Assembly (NCBI GenBank): GCA_933228675.1
Contig: OW121742.1
Location: 12,627,475-12,691,474 of the forward strand
Reading direction: 5' to 3'
Origin: Stomorhina lunata
Taxonomy: Eukaryota > Arthropoda > Insecta > Diptera > Rhiniidae
DNA length: 64,000 nt
Position numbers and translations under genes: made by a program. Position 1 is the first letter of the stretch. The number at the start of each line of letters is the position of its first letter. This document shows, piece after piece, positions 12,258 to 23,224 of the stretch. A model generated the notes under the pieces. It was not told the origin of the DNA. It did not search any database and saw only the letters and a list, made by a program, of their open reading frames with translations.

Positions 12258-12545
12258 AGTTTGAAACAAAAAAGTGGTAATAAACCAATATCTTCTAAAC
12301 TGTAAGTCTGATTGCATCAGTAAGTATGAGAGAACTGTTAAGGAGGATCCAAGCTTTTTAAATTTTTAATTTGTGGTTACCTTGTTTTTACACAGGGTGA
12401 ATAATTGGGCGTCAAACTAGAACACCTCAGAAGTAAAATAGCTTTTGGACCGTGTAGCTCTTTAAATTTCTGAAAAACTGTACAAGGTACATAAATAATT
12501 TTTTGCAGTTATATAGTTTATTTTTTGGACTTTCATGTTCGGTTT
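12258..12545. repeat. Dispersed MITE-like repeat, copy 2
   Basis: Second copy of the element at 10439-10697, in the same orientation and extended by an internal segment of about 55 bp (GGGTGAATAATTGGGCGTCA and following). The 5' part aligns closely with copy 1, with scattered substitutions. Its downstream limit is uncertain. Confidence 0.65.
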
Positions 12546-13020
12546 TTTAAATAGAAATGAAAAGGATATAGGATATTGAAAAAATGACAAGAAGATCTGA
12601 TCAAACCTTAAAATCAAAAAATAATGCTATGATCTTTTTTTATGACAGGAACTACTTAAACTTTGTAGTTTGCCTCAGTTTAGTGTTTAGTTAAGGTTTA
12701 TACAATTAATTATTTATATACACTGTTGAACTTTTACCTAAATTCTTATGGGTTAAAGCGTAAATAAATATGTAAATGGTTAAACAGAGACATATTTATA
12801 TGATACAATGAAGATACATATTGTATTTAACACAGTAGATTATTGCAATTATTTGCATATCTAAATATTAAATTATTATGATGTACAAAAGATGCGTTTA
12901 TAGTATATCTATTTATACACATACATATGTACATATGTGTATGTGTTGTATAAATTTGTACAAATAAGCATTAATGCAGTTGGTATTTGCAAATACATAC
13001 ATACCTTTACTTATTTATAC
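12546..13020. other. AT-rich spacer with CATATGTA microsatellites
   Basis: Unique sequence with short ACATACATATGTACATATGT-type tracts at about 12915-12950. No gene seen. Confidence 0.5.
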
Positions 13021-13023
13021 TTA

Positions 13024-13836
13024 CCCAGTCAGCATTTAGTAGATTATTTTTCGAAAAATCACCCAAATGAGTCTTTTTTAACCAGTTTGGAAGACCAAAA
13101 AATTTATCGTTTGCGCGATTAAAAAACTAGTCGAAATAGATTCGCGCTTATGCTTTAAAACTTATTGTTTAAAATACAATAACAAAAAGCATATTCATTA
13201 AAAATCAAACATTTAAGGGATTGAAATTCGATAGTTTGTAACGCTATTTTGCAAACAGATTTTGCACAGTTAGATGATAAAAAGGTAACTCCTATAGTGT
13301 TGTTTTTGAAATACTTTTTAACGCGCATAGATAGTGGGTGCTGTAGCTAAGTGGGTTAGCACGCCGACTTCTTAACATAAGATATCATTTTTAGCCTGAG
13401 TTCGATTCCAGTACGCAGCCGTCGATAAAAAATAAATAAAATAACAAGAAATGGCTAAACTTCTTCAGAGTTCTAAAAATAGACTTTACACCACACTTCA
13501 TCCCTCTACTCTCTCTCTCTCTCTCTCTTTCTCTAAGGTAACTCAATTCGTATAAACACACTTTACATATGTACAAAGGCAATGTTACTTTTTTTGAATC
13601 AACTGAAAAATAATCAAAATTGAGTCAAAAATGTCTCGAAAATGGCTCGTAAAAGATTCATAAAGGTGCTCATAAAAGATTCTTTCAAGGGAGTCGTGGC
13701 TAGGGTACCATTTTCTCCCGAAGGCACAGTCTTTTTCGAATCGAAAATGATAGCATATTCGATTGTTTTAATCGTCCGCGGCAGTCGAAAAAGAGTGAAA
13801 TATGATCAGATAATAATAACAAAAATTCTGACTGGG
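13024..13836. mobile_element. CCCAG-terminal element, copy 1 (carries a SINE)
   Basis: Begins CCCAGTCAGCATTT at 13024 and ends with AAAATTCTGACTGGG at 13836, an imperfect inverted repeat. About 45 bp inside both ends is a second conserved block (GAGTCTTTTTT left; complement of CACTCTTTTTCGACTG right). The tRNA-like SINE at 13337-13500 is inside. No transposase is recognisable; an 86-codon frame at 13642-13902 crosses the end of the element and has no known domain. It abuts copy 2 with only TT between. The superfamily is not identified. Confidence 0.65.
13337..13500 (+). mobile_element. tRNA-derived SINE, copy 1
   Basis: A polymerase III promoter signature: A-box-like TAGCTAAGTGGG at 13344-13355 and B box GAGTTCGATTCC at 13398-13409, about 54 bp apart. 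The acceptor and anticodon arms do not form a proper cloverleaf, so this is a tRNA-derived head and not a tRNA gene. Downstream is GTTCTAAAAATAGA, shared with copy 2, which suggests a common SINE body. It ends near a (CT)n run at 13507-13530. Confidence 0.65.
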
Positions 13837-13838
13837 TT

Positions 13839-14499
13839 CCCAGCTAGCAATTTGGTGATTGTTGACGATATCAGCAAAATGAGTCTTTTGGGATTCGTAT
13901 AGATGATCATAAACTGATTAATCAGCTTGGTGATCTAAAAAAGATTCAAATAAGACTCATTAAAACGCTTAGAAAACGACTAGTTTACAAAAGTACAAAC
14001 AATTCTTGCAGAATGTGCACAGTAAAAATCTTATCTTATCGCAAACGATCCTAATACGACTATTTTTTATCTTATTTTAATCAGTTTGGTGATCAAAAAT
14101 GACCACTTAGTTGGCTAGCACGTCGACTATTAGGCATAACATATCATTTTCAGCAGCCTAGGTTCGATCCTCGTTCTCGGCAAGATCAATTTCTGTAATT
14201 ATTAACGCAAGTTCACTGTTCTAAAAATAGATAATGACGTGTTCTAAAAATAGATATACTGTGTTGAGTTTTATCATTTTTTTTTTTTACAAATCTAGGA
14301 AAATGTGTGAAGTCATATTCTAATCAGCAAAACGAGTCATTAAAGATTTGTTTTGAAGAGTCGCATGAAGGGTACCATTTTCTCATACAAAAAGATCATT
14401 TTTGACTCATAAGTGATATCATAAATGATCATTTTAATCATGCAGTGAAGTCAAAAAAGACTCATATTTCATTAACATTTTCCAAAAATGCTAGCTGGG
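13839..14499. mobile_element. CCCAG-terminal element, copy 2 (carries a SINE)
   Basis: Begins CCCAGCTAGCAATTTGG at 13839 and ends AAATGCTAGCTGGG at 14499, a clear inverted repeat. The inner block ATGAGTCTTTT lies about 44 bp inside both ends. The interior has recurring ATCAGTTTGGTGATC and AATGATCATTTT words and a second tRNA-like SINE. About 661 bp, non-coding. It follows copy 1 directly, either a tandem insertion or insertion of one element at the end of another. Confidence 0.7.
14103..14262 (+). mobile_element. tRNA-derived SINE, copy 2
   Basis: A-box-like CACTTAGTTGGCTAGCACG from 14104 and an excellent B box GGTTCGATCC at 14161-14170. The section CACGYCGACT...CATAACATATCATTTT...GCCT matches copy 1 at 13337. 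The body again contains GTTCTAAAAATAGA, twice. Not a functional tRNA: the ends do not pair as an acceptor stem. Confidence 0.7.
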
Positions 14500-15964
14500 T
14501 ATGTATATTTATACAAATGTATATCAATTTGCGTATGTAGGTATACAAACAAATACTTCAAACAGTATAATTATTTGAATTGATAGTATGTATTTCAAAA
14601 ACCTTTTATAAGCATTATACATTATCTATGAATGAGTCTACACTGCATTTATACACTTTCGTCTACATATATATATATATATGTAGTTGTAGGTGTATTT
14701 ACAAAATTATGTACATATGTACGTATGTTAATAAGGTTATCCCCATATATCGTAAAAATTTGAATTGTTTTCATTTTAAGCCCCGGACTTTATATCATTG
14801 GTACTTGTACTAAAATTAGACCATAAACAATTCTGATCAATTTAAAGGTTTAGTCTAGCCAAGTCAAGTTATTTTTTTTTTTTTTTAATATCACGGACGA
14901 GATTTAAAGAACTGAAACCTTTAAGAAATAGGTAGCACCCTACTTCTAAACTTATATTTGCACATTTAAATACATTAGTCCTATCCCAAATAAGATTTTT
15001 TATATTCCCAACTTTAATGAAAGTTTATTTTATTAACCTGTTTAACGATAGACTATTTCTTGCATAAGTTTTCGGTTTGATCCTTAAAACTGGGGCTATC
15101 CTGAAATACATACATTTACATACATACAAACGTGTGTACGTGTGTAAATGTACATACATATGTGATGGTATGTGTATAAGTAAATGTATGTATGTTTCTA
15201 CATTTGCAAATATATTTGTCTAAATGTATGTGTTTTGTTTATCTTATTTGTATTTTAGTTTATTCTACAGCAATTATTTATTTATGTAAATAACTTAATA
15301 CACCGAAAGTAAGTAAAATTTTAACATTTATAAGATTTCAAGAATATTAACACAAAATTTTATTTAACTTAAGTTTAACATTTATTTGTTTGAAATATAA
15401 TCCTTTTTATGCATTTTAAGGCATAAAAGGAAATAATTTTAGATAACTTTAAACAAAGGAATGTAAATTGAGAAATTTGTCAAAATTCTAAATAAATAAG
15501 AAAAATATTTATGATTTGAAAAATTTTTGACTGAAATATTAAAAAGTTTGAAAATCGAAGATGTTATATGAAGAAAATTTTAAAAGCATTCAGAATACAA
15601 AAATTTCTTATTTTGTATTAATCAGTTTTTCTTTCAGTGTCTAAATCGTTATTGAAATGTTTGTATTAGCATGTTTGTACGAGTATGTTCTTAATTACCT
15701 CAAATCTGTAAAGTAGTTTTCTATTTCTAATATTTACATAATTAATTTATTACTTTTTGACAGGTTTTCTTAATTCTTCTCTATTTTTTTTTTTTTGTAT
15801 TCAATAAATACCATAAATTTGTAAATAAATAAAATTTAAACATAAATTCCCTTGCAATATTTAAACATTAAATTAATCATACGCCCCATAAAACTCTAGT
15901 AAATGTCTACGTCTGTCTAAACAATGCACAGTGTTACACTTACACATTTAAGATGGAAAAAATT
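14500..15964. other. AT-rich spacer with microsatellites
   Basis: Unique-looking DNA with an (AT)n run at about 14668-14685 and TACATACATA/GTATGTATG tracts at 14690-14730 and 15105-15200. No coding or RNA gene recognised. Confidence 0.5.
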
Positions 15965-17912
15965 TTACCTTTTCCTATTAAAAAACTTAACAACGACAAC
16001 TTTTTCTATAAAAAGTCTTAATGAGTCTAAAGAAAAACCTAACGACGATAACTTTTTCTATAGAAAAACTTAACGACGACAAATTTTTCTATAGAAAAAC
16101 TTAACGACGACAACTTTTTCTATAGAAAAACTTAACGATGACAACTTTTTCTATAGAAAAACTTAACGACGACAACTTTTTCTATAGAAAAACTTAACGA
16201 CGACAACTTTTTCTATAGAAAAGCTTAACGACGACAACTTTTTCTATAGAAAAACTTAACGACGACAACTTTTTCTATAGAAAAACTTAACGACGACAAC
16301 TTCTTCTATAGAAAAACTAAACGTCGACAACTTTTTCTATAGAAAAATTTAACGACGACAACTTTTTCTATAGAAAAACTTAACGACGACAACTTTTTCT
16401 ATAGAAAAACTTAACGACGACAACTTTTTCTATAGAAAAACTTAACGACGACAACTTTTTCTATAGAAAAATTTAACGACAACTTTTTCTATAGAAAAAC
16501 TTAACGAAAACAACTTTTTTTATAGAAAAACTTAACGACAACAACTTTTTCTATAGAAAAACTTAACGACAACAACTTTTTCTATAGAAAAACTTAACGA
16601 CAACAACTTTTTCTATAGAAAAACTTAACGACGACAACTTTTTCTATAGAAAAACTTAACGACGACAACATTTCCTATAGAAAAACTTAACGACGACAAC
16701 TTTTTCTATAGAAAAACTTAACGACGACAACTTTTTCTATAGAAAAACTTAACGACGACAACTTCTTCTATAGAAAAACTAAACGACGACAACTTTTTCT
16801 ACAGAAAAATTTAACGACGACAACTTTTTCTATAGAAAAACTTAACGACGACAACATTTCCTATAGAAAAACTTAACGACGACAACTTTTTCTATAGAAA
16901 AACTTAACGACGACAACTTTTTCTATAGAAAAACTTAACGACGACAACTTTTTCTATAGAAAAATTTAACGACAACTTTTTCTATGGAAAAACTTAACGA
17001 CGACAACTTTTTCTATAGAAAAACTTAACGACGACAACTTTTTCTATAGAAAAATTTAACGACAACATTTTCTATAGAAAAACTTAACGACAACAACTTT
17101 TTCTATAGAAAAATTTAACGACAACTTTTTCTATAGAAAAACTTAACGACAACAACTTTTTCTATAGAAAAACTTAACGACGACAACTTTTTCTATAGAA
17201 AAACTTAACGACGACAACTTTTTCTATAGAAAAACTTAACGACGACAACTTCTTCTATAGAAAAACTAAACGACAACTACTTTTTCTATAGAAAAATTTA
17301 ACGATAACAACTTTTTCTATGGAAAAACTTAAAGACGACAACTTTTTCTATAGAAAAACTTAACGACGACAACATTTTCTATAGAAAAACTTAACGATGA
17401 CAACATTTTCTATAGAAAAACTAAACGACAACCTTTTTTTTAGAGAAACTTAACGACGATAACTTTCTCTATTGAAAAACTTAACGAAACAACTTTTTCT
17501 ATAGGAAAACTTAACGACCACAACTTTTTCTATAGAAAAACTTAACGACGACAACTTTTTCTCTATAAAAACTTAACGACGACAACTTTTTCTAAAGAAA
17601 AACTCTACGACGACAACCTTTTCTTTAGAAAAACTTAACGAAGATAACTTTTTTTTCGAAAAACTTTTTGACGATTACTTTTTCTATAGTAAACTCTATG
17701 ACGATAACTTTTTCTAAAGAGAAACTCTTCGACGACAACTTTTTCTATAGAAAAACATAAAGACGACAACTTTTTCTATAAAAAAAAAAAAAACTTTAAG
17801 ACGACAACTTTTTCCATAGATAAACTTAAAGTCGACAACTTTTTCTGTAGAAAAACCTAACGACGACAACTTTTTATATAGAAAAACTTAACGATGACAA
17901 CTTTTCTAGGAA
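15965..17912 (+). repeat. 31-bp minisatellite array C (CTATAG core)
   Basis: About 60 units of a 31-bp repeat; one is 16382-16412. The unit reads AACGACGACAAC then TTTTTCTATAGAAAAACTT. Shorter units that lack CGACGA occur at intervals. A variant with TTCTTCTATAG followed by AAACG recurs at about 16301, 16763 and 17250, spacings of 462 and 487 bp, which suggests a higher-order repeat of about 15 units. The same family occurs in direct orientation at 23.2-25.4 kb and inverted at 25.5-29.5 kb. The 3' edge (17,420-17,912) is degenerate. Confidence 0.95.
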
Positions 17913-18785
17913 ATCAGACACTGTGCAAAGTAAAATAAATTCCTAGACATAACTTTCAAATTCCGCATATGCATAAAATTCAATGTCCGTCTTTCCCCTG
18001 TTAACTGGATCAAATTAATATGTAAATTAAACTGGCCACAGCTCTTAATCTCAATAATTCTAAATTGGGGAAAAAGTAAATATTATCTGCAAATGTTAAT
18101 GGATTTAAAATGCTTTAAAGAAATTTAAAAATTTGTATACTCAATTTGTTAAGAAGTTAACCAAAAATAATGCCACGTTTACAAAATTTATCTTGTTTTG
18201 CAAATAATTTTCTCTAGAAAATTTTCCAGTTTAAAAATTGTATTAAAAAAAACTACATTGTACCCACTCTAAATGAAAATTTTCCATGAATTTGTTTAAA
18301 AACAATTTGCTAATTTTTCAAAATGCATGGACCACATTAAAAATTTTGTGTGTTTTTTCGTTAAAAATAAAGTACAAATTTATTAAGCAAAAATTTATTT
18401 TTGGAAAAAAAAAAAAATCTATATCAGAATAAACAAAAATTTATTTCAAATAAACAAATACTATAGAATCATAGATCTTTAGTGGACGAAGAGCTAAAAA
18501 TCAATAAAATACAATAATAAATATTTGAATTCACATATTTTCGTAGACGGACGGTCATATCGAAGGAGAGCCGGACAGACGGTAAAACATGTGCGTATTA
18601 TTTATAGGTATGTTCATGTTTTTCATATACCCTTTTAAATTGTTATAAAAATATACAAATTTTAAATATTTTTATTTTAACAACAGCTTTTTTTAATAAA
18701 AAGATTAATTATTCAAATTGATTTTATAAAAAAATTACACTAGTTTACAAAACTCTACTTTTTTGTTGTACATTTAATCGGCACT
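17913..18785. other. AT-rich spacer
   Basis: No gene or tandem repeat recognised. Confidence 0.5.
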
Positions 18786-18789
18786 TTAT

Positions 18790-18920
18790 TTTTACACCCA
18801 CTATTTACGGTTCCTCATATATCTCACTTCCCGGAATTGAGATTTCAATCATCAGTATATTTATATGAAATTTAATACATAATACATACCGTAAGTCTCA
18901 TGTAGAAAGGCCCCAACTCT
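18790..18920 (-). repeat. Fragment of the dispersed fly repeat R (inverted)
   Basis: Read on the minus strand, 18800-18860 contains CAATTCCGGGAAGTG followed by a diverged match to 21700-21750 inside the full copy at 21.2 kb. A 19-base word GTCTCATGTAGAAAGGCCC at about 18896-18914 recurs as its complement at 21006-21024, so this fragment and the region just upstream of the full copy share more than one segment. Confidence 0.6.
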
Positions 18921-19119
18921 CATTTTCAAACTTTGCAGGAGAAGATATAAAACTAATAATAAAAACTATAATTGACAAAATGTTACTTTTTTAAATGCAG
19001 GTTATTATTAAAATGAAGAACGAATTTGGTTTTGAAAACTTTTTTATTTTTAAATTTATATAAAGAACTAAATTAAGATAGAGCTTTTTGAAGTCTTATT
19101 TCAGATCAAAACTTAGGGC
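18921..19119. other. AT-rich spacer
   Basis: Unique-looking; nothing recognised. Confidence 0.45.
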
Positions 19120-20540
19120 TTTTTTCTGCAGATCAAAACAAAGTATATTAAGGAAAGCTTTCCTTAGCGAATATTTTCTACATAAAAGCTTTCAAAGCGA
19201 AAGTTTTCAATAGGAAAACTTTCGATAGCGAATGTTTTCTTTACGAAATATTTGATATTTAAAGTTTTCTATAGAAAATTTTTTGATTGAATGTTTTTTT
19301 TCTATAGGAAACCTTTCGATATTGAAAATTGACATTGATTAATTTCTATGTAGGAAATCTTATGTAGGAAATCAAAAGCTTTCTATAGAAAATCTTTCAA
19401 TATCGAAAGTTTCATAAAGGAAAATTTCAGATGCTGGCAGTTTTATATTGCAAAGCTTTCGATATGCAATGTTTTCTACAGAAAGCTTCGGATATTTAAA
19501 TTAAACTTTACGAAATCTGTTGATATAAAAAATTTTTAATCCGAAATATTTTGAGGACTATAGTTTTATATAAGAAATCTTTTGCGTCCAAAGTTTTCTA
19601 TAGAAAATCTTTCAATATCAAAAGTTTAGTATAGGAAATCTTTCGATATCGAAACTTATAGGAAAACTTTCGATATTGAAAATTGACACCAATAATAGAA
19701 ATCTTTCGATATTCAAAATTTTATGTAGGAAATCAAACTTTTTCTATAGAAAATCTTTAGACATCAAAAGTTTTATATAGGAAATCTTTTGATATTGGCA
19801 GTTTTATATTGGAAAGTTTTCGATATGGAATTTTTTTAGTAGAAAGCTTTGGATATTAAAATTAAACTTCAGGAAATTTGTTGATATAAAAGGCTTTAAT
19901 CCGAAATATTTTGAGGACGATAGTTTTATATAAGAAATTTTTTGTGTCGAAAGTTTTCTATAGAAAATCTTTTAATATCAAAAGTTTAGTATAGGAAACC
20001 TTTCGATGTCGAAACTTTTATATAATTTTATATACAACTTTCGTTGTGGAATGTTTATAGTTAAAAGCTTTTAATATCAAAAGTTACCTATATTAAAGCT
20101 TTTAATATTGAAAGTTTTATATGAGAAATCTTTTGATATCAAATGTTAATTATAGGAATCCTTTGGACATTAAAGTTGTAGCTTTTGACATTGAAATTTT
20201 TCTATAGAAAAAATTTCTATCTGAAATATTTAGACAACAAATAAAATTTTTCGATATCGAAAGTTTATTGCAGAAAACTTTTCGACTTCGAAAGTTTTAA
20301 TAAGTAAACTTTGGATAAATAATGTCAGTTTTTTATGAAAAGCTTTTGATGTGAAATGCTTTTAGTAGAAAGCTTTAGATACAAAAAGTTACCTATATTA
20401 AGGCTTTTGATATTTAAAATTTTCTATCCGAAAAATGTTGTCGATAAAAGTTTAATACTAGAAATCATTATACATCCAACCGAAAGCCTTAAGTTTCCAA
20501 AGTTTTCTCTTATTATTATTTTATTGAAACGATACACAAT
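19120..20540. repeat. Degenerate repeat array D (TTTCTATAGAAA with TTTCGATAT)
   Basis: Loosely tandem words AAAGTTTTCTATAGAAAATC and TTTCGATATCGAAA, spaced about 28-35 bp. Two blocks of about 290 bp are near duplicates: 19330-19660 resembles 19690-20030 (shared AATCTGTTGATATAAAA-type and GGACTATAGTTTTATATAAG-type words), a higher-order duplication. It mixes the CTATAG and TCGATA cores, as if intermediate between arrays A/C and M. Confidence 0.7.
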
Positions 20541-20596
20541 TTGGCGAGATAGGGCTTTTAAATATATTTATTTTTTATGAATAAGTAAGGGCTTTT

Positions 20597-20880
20597 TGAA
20601 CCGCGGTGATATAGCAATCTAGTCATCCACCTAGCATATGAGAGGTCCCAAGTTCGATCCCTGGCACACTTAAAAAAATTAAAATTTTCAAAAAAAGCCG
20701 TTCACCTCATTACTCATCTGGCCATTGGATATTGGGTATTAGGCTATGTAAAACTTCTCAAACTAATGCATTTGCCGGTCGGAGCCGGTGTTAAAACGTA
20801 AGTCGCTTTCAATGAGTCTTTCAATAGAATCGGATGCAACTTATTGTCTGAGAGAAGTACTCCTTGTTCCAATCGGAATG
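20597..20880 (+). mobile_element. tRNA-derived SINE, second family
   Basis: The head has an A-box-like stretch ATATAGCAATCTAGTCATCC at about 20610-20629 and B box AGTTCGATCC at 20651-20660. The body is less AT-rich than its surroundings (GGCCATTGGATATTGGG, TTTGCCGGTCGGAGCCGGTG). The word CTGAGAGAAGTACTCCTTGT near 20848-20870 recurs inverted at 48635-48665. Head and body differ from the two SINEs at 13-14 kb. The tRNA fold is not complete. Confidence 0.65.
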
Positions 20881-21239
20881 TTGTGTGGGAACTATATACA
20901 TATTTTTAGAAAACTACTACAATAACCGACATTTTTATAAAATTGGCTTAAATTTTTGTGAGTTTTGGGGCAAAAAAAATCAATTTCGCAAAAAGTGCGA
21001 GACAGGGCCTTTCTACATGAGACCAACGACATGTATGTATTTAAGTTAATACCAAAGGCTGCCATTTACCTTTCGATAACACATCAACTTACTATTACCC
21101 GCTTAATTCCCTACAGCAAACAGAAAATATTTAATTTTTTCTGCCTCTACTACTACCTGTGACAGTCGGCCATACATCAATAATTATAGAAATTAAAATT
21201 TCCATAAATTAACAGTATTTATAAATAATAGTAATAAAA
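20881..21239. other. AT-rich spacer
   Basis: Between the SINE and repeat R. Holds the inverted word GGGCCTTTCTACATGAGAC (21006-21024). No gene. Confidence 0.45.
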
Positions 21240-22040
21240 AACAAGTAAGAAAGCGCTATAGTCGGTCAAGCCGACCATACGATACCCTTCACCACTAAGG
21301 TCAAAGGTGTTATTTTTCCTGTATAAAGACAAATATTTGCTAAATTTTGCCATCATACAAACATTTTCTCAAAACTTACATATTCAACCTGTTTCCGTCA
21401 TTTGCACTTATATGGGAGCTAGAATCAAATGTGGACTGATTATTTCGAAATTTGGCGAGTTGACTACAGTTGTAATAAAAATTATGTATGCGAAAAATAA
21501 ACTCAAAATTTTCATTATCTTTAGATTTACGAGCGTTTTAGTGATTTTTTGTCTCATTTAGTGCGTTTTTAAAGAAGAGTTTGTATGGGAGCTATGGTCA
21601 GATGTGGACCGATTTCAACGAAATTTGATACAGTGATTTAAGTTTACATAAGCAGTATCTGTTTTAAATTTCATGAAAAATATTGATGTTTGTGGCCAAT
21701 ATATCAATTCCGGGAAGTGGGACCTATGGGAGGTACCATAAATAATGGACCGATTTTGACCAATTTCAATAGCCATGGTCCCATTGTCAAAAAAATTATC
21801 TATGCCAAATTTCATCAAATTACCTTTAGAATTGCGACCTGTAGTTTGATTACAAGGTTTACATGGGGGTCCAGCCAGCCGGCCAGCCAGCCAGACGGAC
21901 GGACATCGCTAAATCGACTCAGAAAGTGATTCTAAGCCTATTGGTATACTAAAAGGTGGGTCTAAGACAAATATTTCTATGCGTTACAAACATCGGCACA
22001 AACTTATAATACCCTTTCCACCTATGGTGGTGAAGGGTAT
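21240..22040 (+). repeat. Dispersed fly repeat R, full copy 1
   Basis: About 800 bp. It opens AACAAGTAAGAAAGCGCTAT, followed by a small hairpin (GTCGGTCAAGCCGAC), and the block ATACCCTTCACCACTAAGG (21282-21300) is an inverted repeat of the end block CCTATGGTGGTGAAGGGTAT (22021-22040). The interior has the recurrent phrases GGGAGCTATGGTCAGATGTG, ACCGATTT and GGACATCGCTAAATCGACTC. There is no transposase or reverse transcriptase. I know this style of repeat from fly genomes but cannot name its class with certainty; it may be a non-autonomous DNA element. Confidence 0.85.
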
Positions 22041-23224
22041 AACAAAACAAAAACGATTTGCAATCATATACGATTTAAATTCAAAAAAAATAAAAACAAA
22101 TAAAATTTTCAAAAAGGCCAAATAAACTGAACATAGAATTGAATTGAAATGAAGTCTGGTTGTTTTTCAGCAGATGTACATTTAACTGTGACCTGTGAAA
22201 ATGATGCAGGGAGTGGGAGGAGGTCGGTCTCTTCACATGGCTCTTCTTATTTGTTGTTGTTCAACTTTATCATTCAACCATAAAGTACAAAATCTATAAA
22301 AGCTACATCGGATTCATTCAAATAACAAAAATAAATATTAATTTACTCACTCTTTCAGATATAGACAATCAAACAAATATATTTACGTTATATTCGTACA
22401 ATATATAATACAAATGAATATAGTGATGATTGAATTGATATACTTCATGAATTGTAGTAATTTTTCAATTAAAAAAAATATTTTTGTATAATTCTTTTGT
22501 TTTTATGGCGCGGCTTTTTTTCAGTTTAAAATGGAAAATAAATTCCATCAAAAATAAAAATTAAATATTTTTTTTTTTTTGTTTCGAAAAAAAAACGAAG
22601 AATAGACAAATAAATTGTAAACAAAACTTTTTTATTCGTTATTAAAATGTGTGATAGATACACACTTTGGCCGCTACTACTGGCGTGTCAGTCGATATTT
22701 CGAAATGTATCTAAATACTTACTTATGTATGAAAATGTTTGTTTGATTGTGTTCGTCGATATTAAAACAAATAGATTGAGAGTTCAATATAAGTAATTAT
22801 CAATTTCAATAATACATCACCAATTCTAACCATAACTGCGCATTTGTAGGACGATAATGATGATAATAATTATTATAATGATGATATAGTTTGATTTTCT
22901 ATGTTTGTTGGCTTTGTAATGATGATATTGATCATGTAGATGTCAATAATGGCCATTATGATGAAATATTTTTTCATAGTAAAAATCTACAAATACACAT
23001 TCATACAAAATATATTATAAAATGATTTAGGCGATATAATTGCCTTTGAACAAAAAAAATGTGTGAGATATGTAAACTAGTAAATAACAATTTTGAAAAA
23101 ATACAAACATTTAATGAATGATCTGCCCAAGGCAAACTCATATACATACAATCATTATCATTTAGCATTAGATATTCTCGGTACGCAAATACAAATTTAT
23201 CAATAACTTGTGTTAAATCACACA
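22041..23224. other. Unique spacer
   Basis: Mostly unique AT-rich DNA. A small GC-richer patch at 22140-22260 and GATGATAAT repeats at about 22855-22950. No exon with convincing frame and splice signals. Confidence 0.5.

Noticed and set aside
13337..13420. A functional tRNA gene
   Set aside because: A and B boxes are present but the acceptor and anticodon arms do not pair; the shared downstream body points to a SINE.
15965..17912. Regular palindromic repeats suggesting a CRISPR array
   Set aside because: The spacer between palindromes repeats as well, so there are no unique spacers, and the genome is clearly eukaryotic.
20605..20670. A functional tRNA gene
   Set aside because: Good B box but no full cloverleaf, and a SINE body follows.
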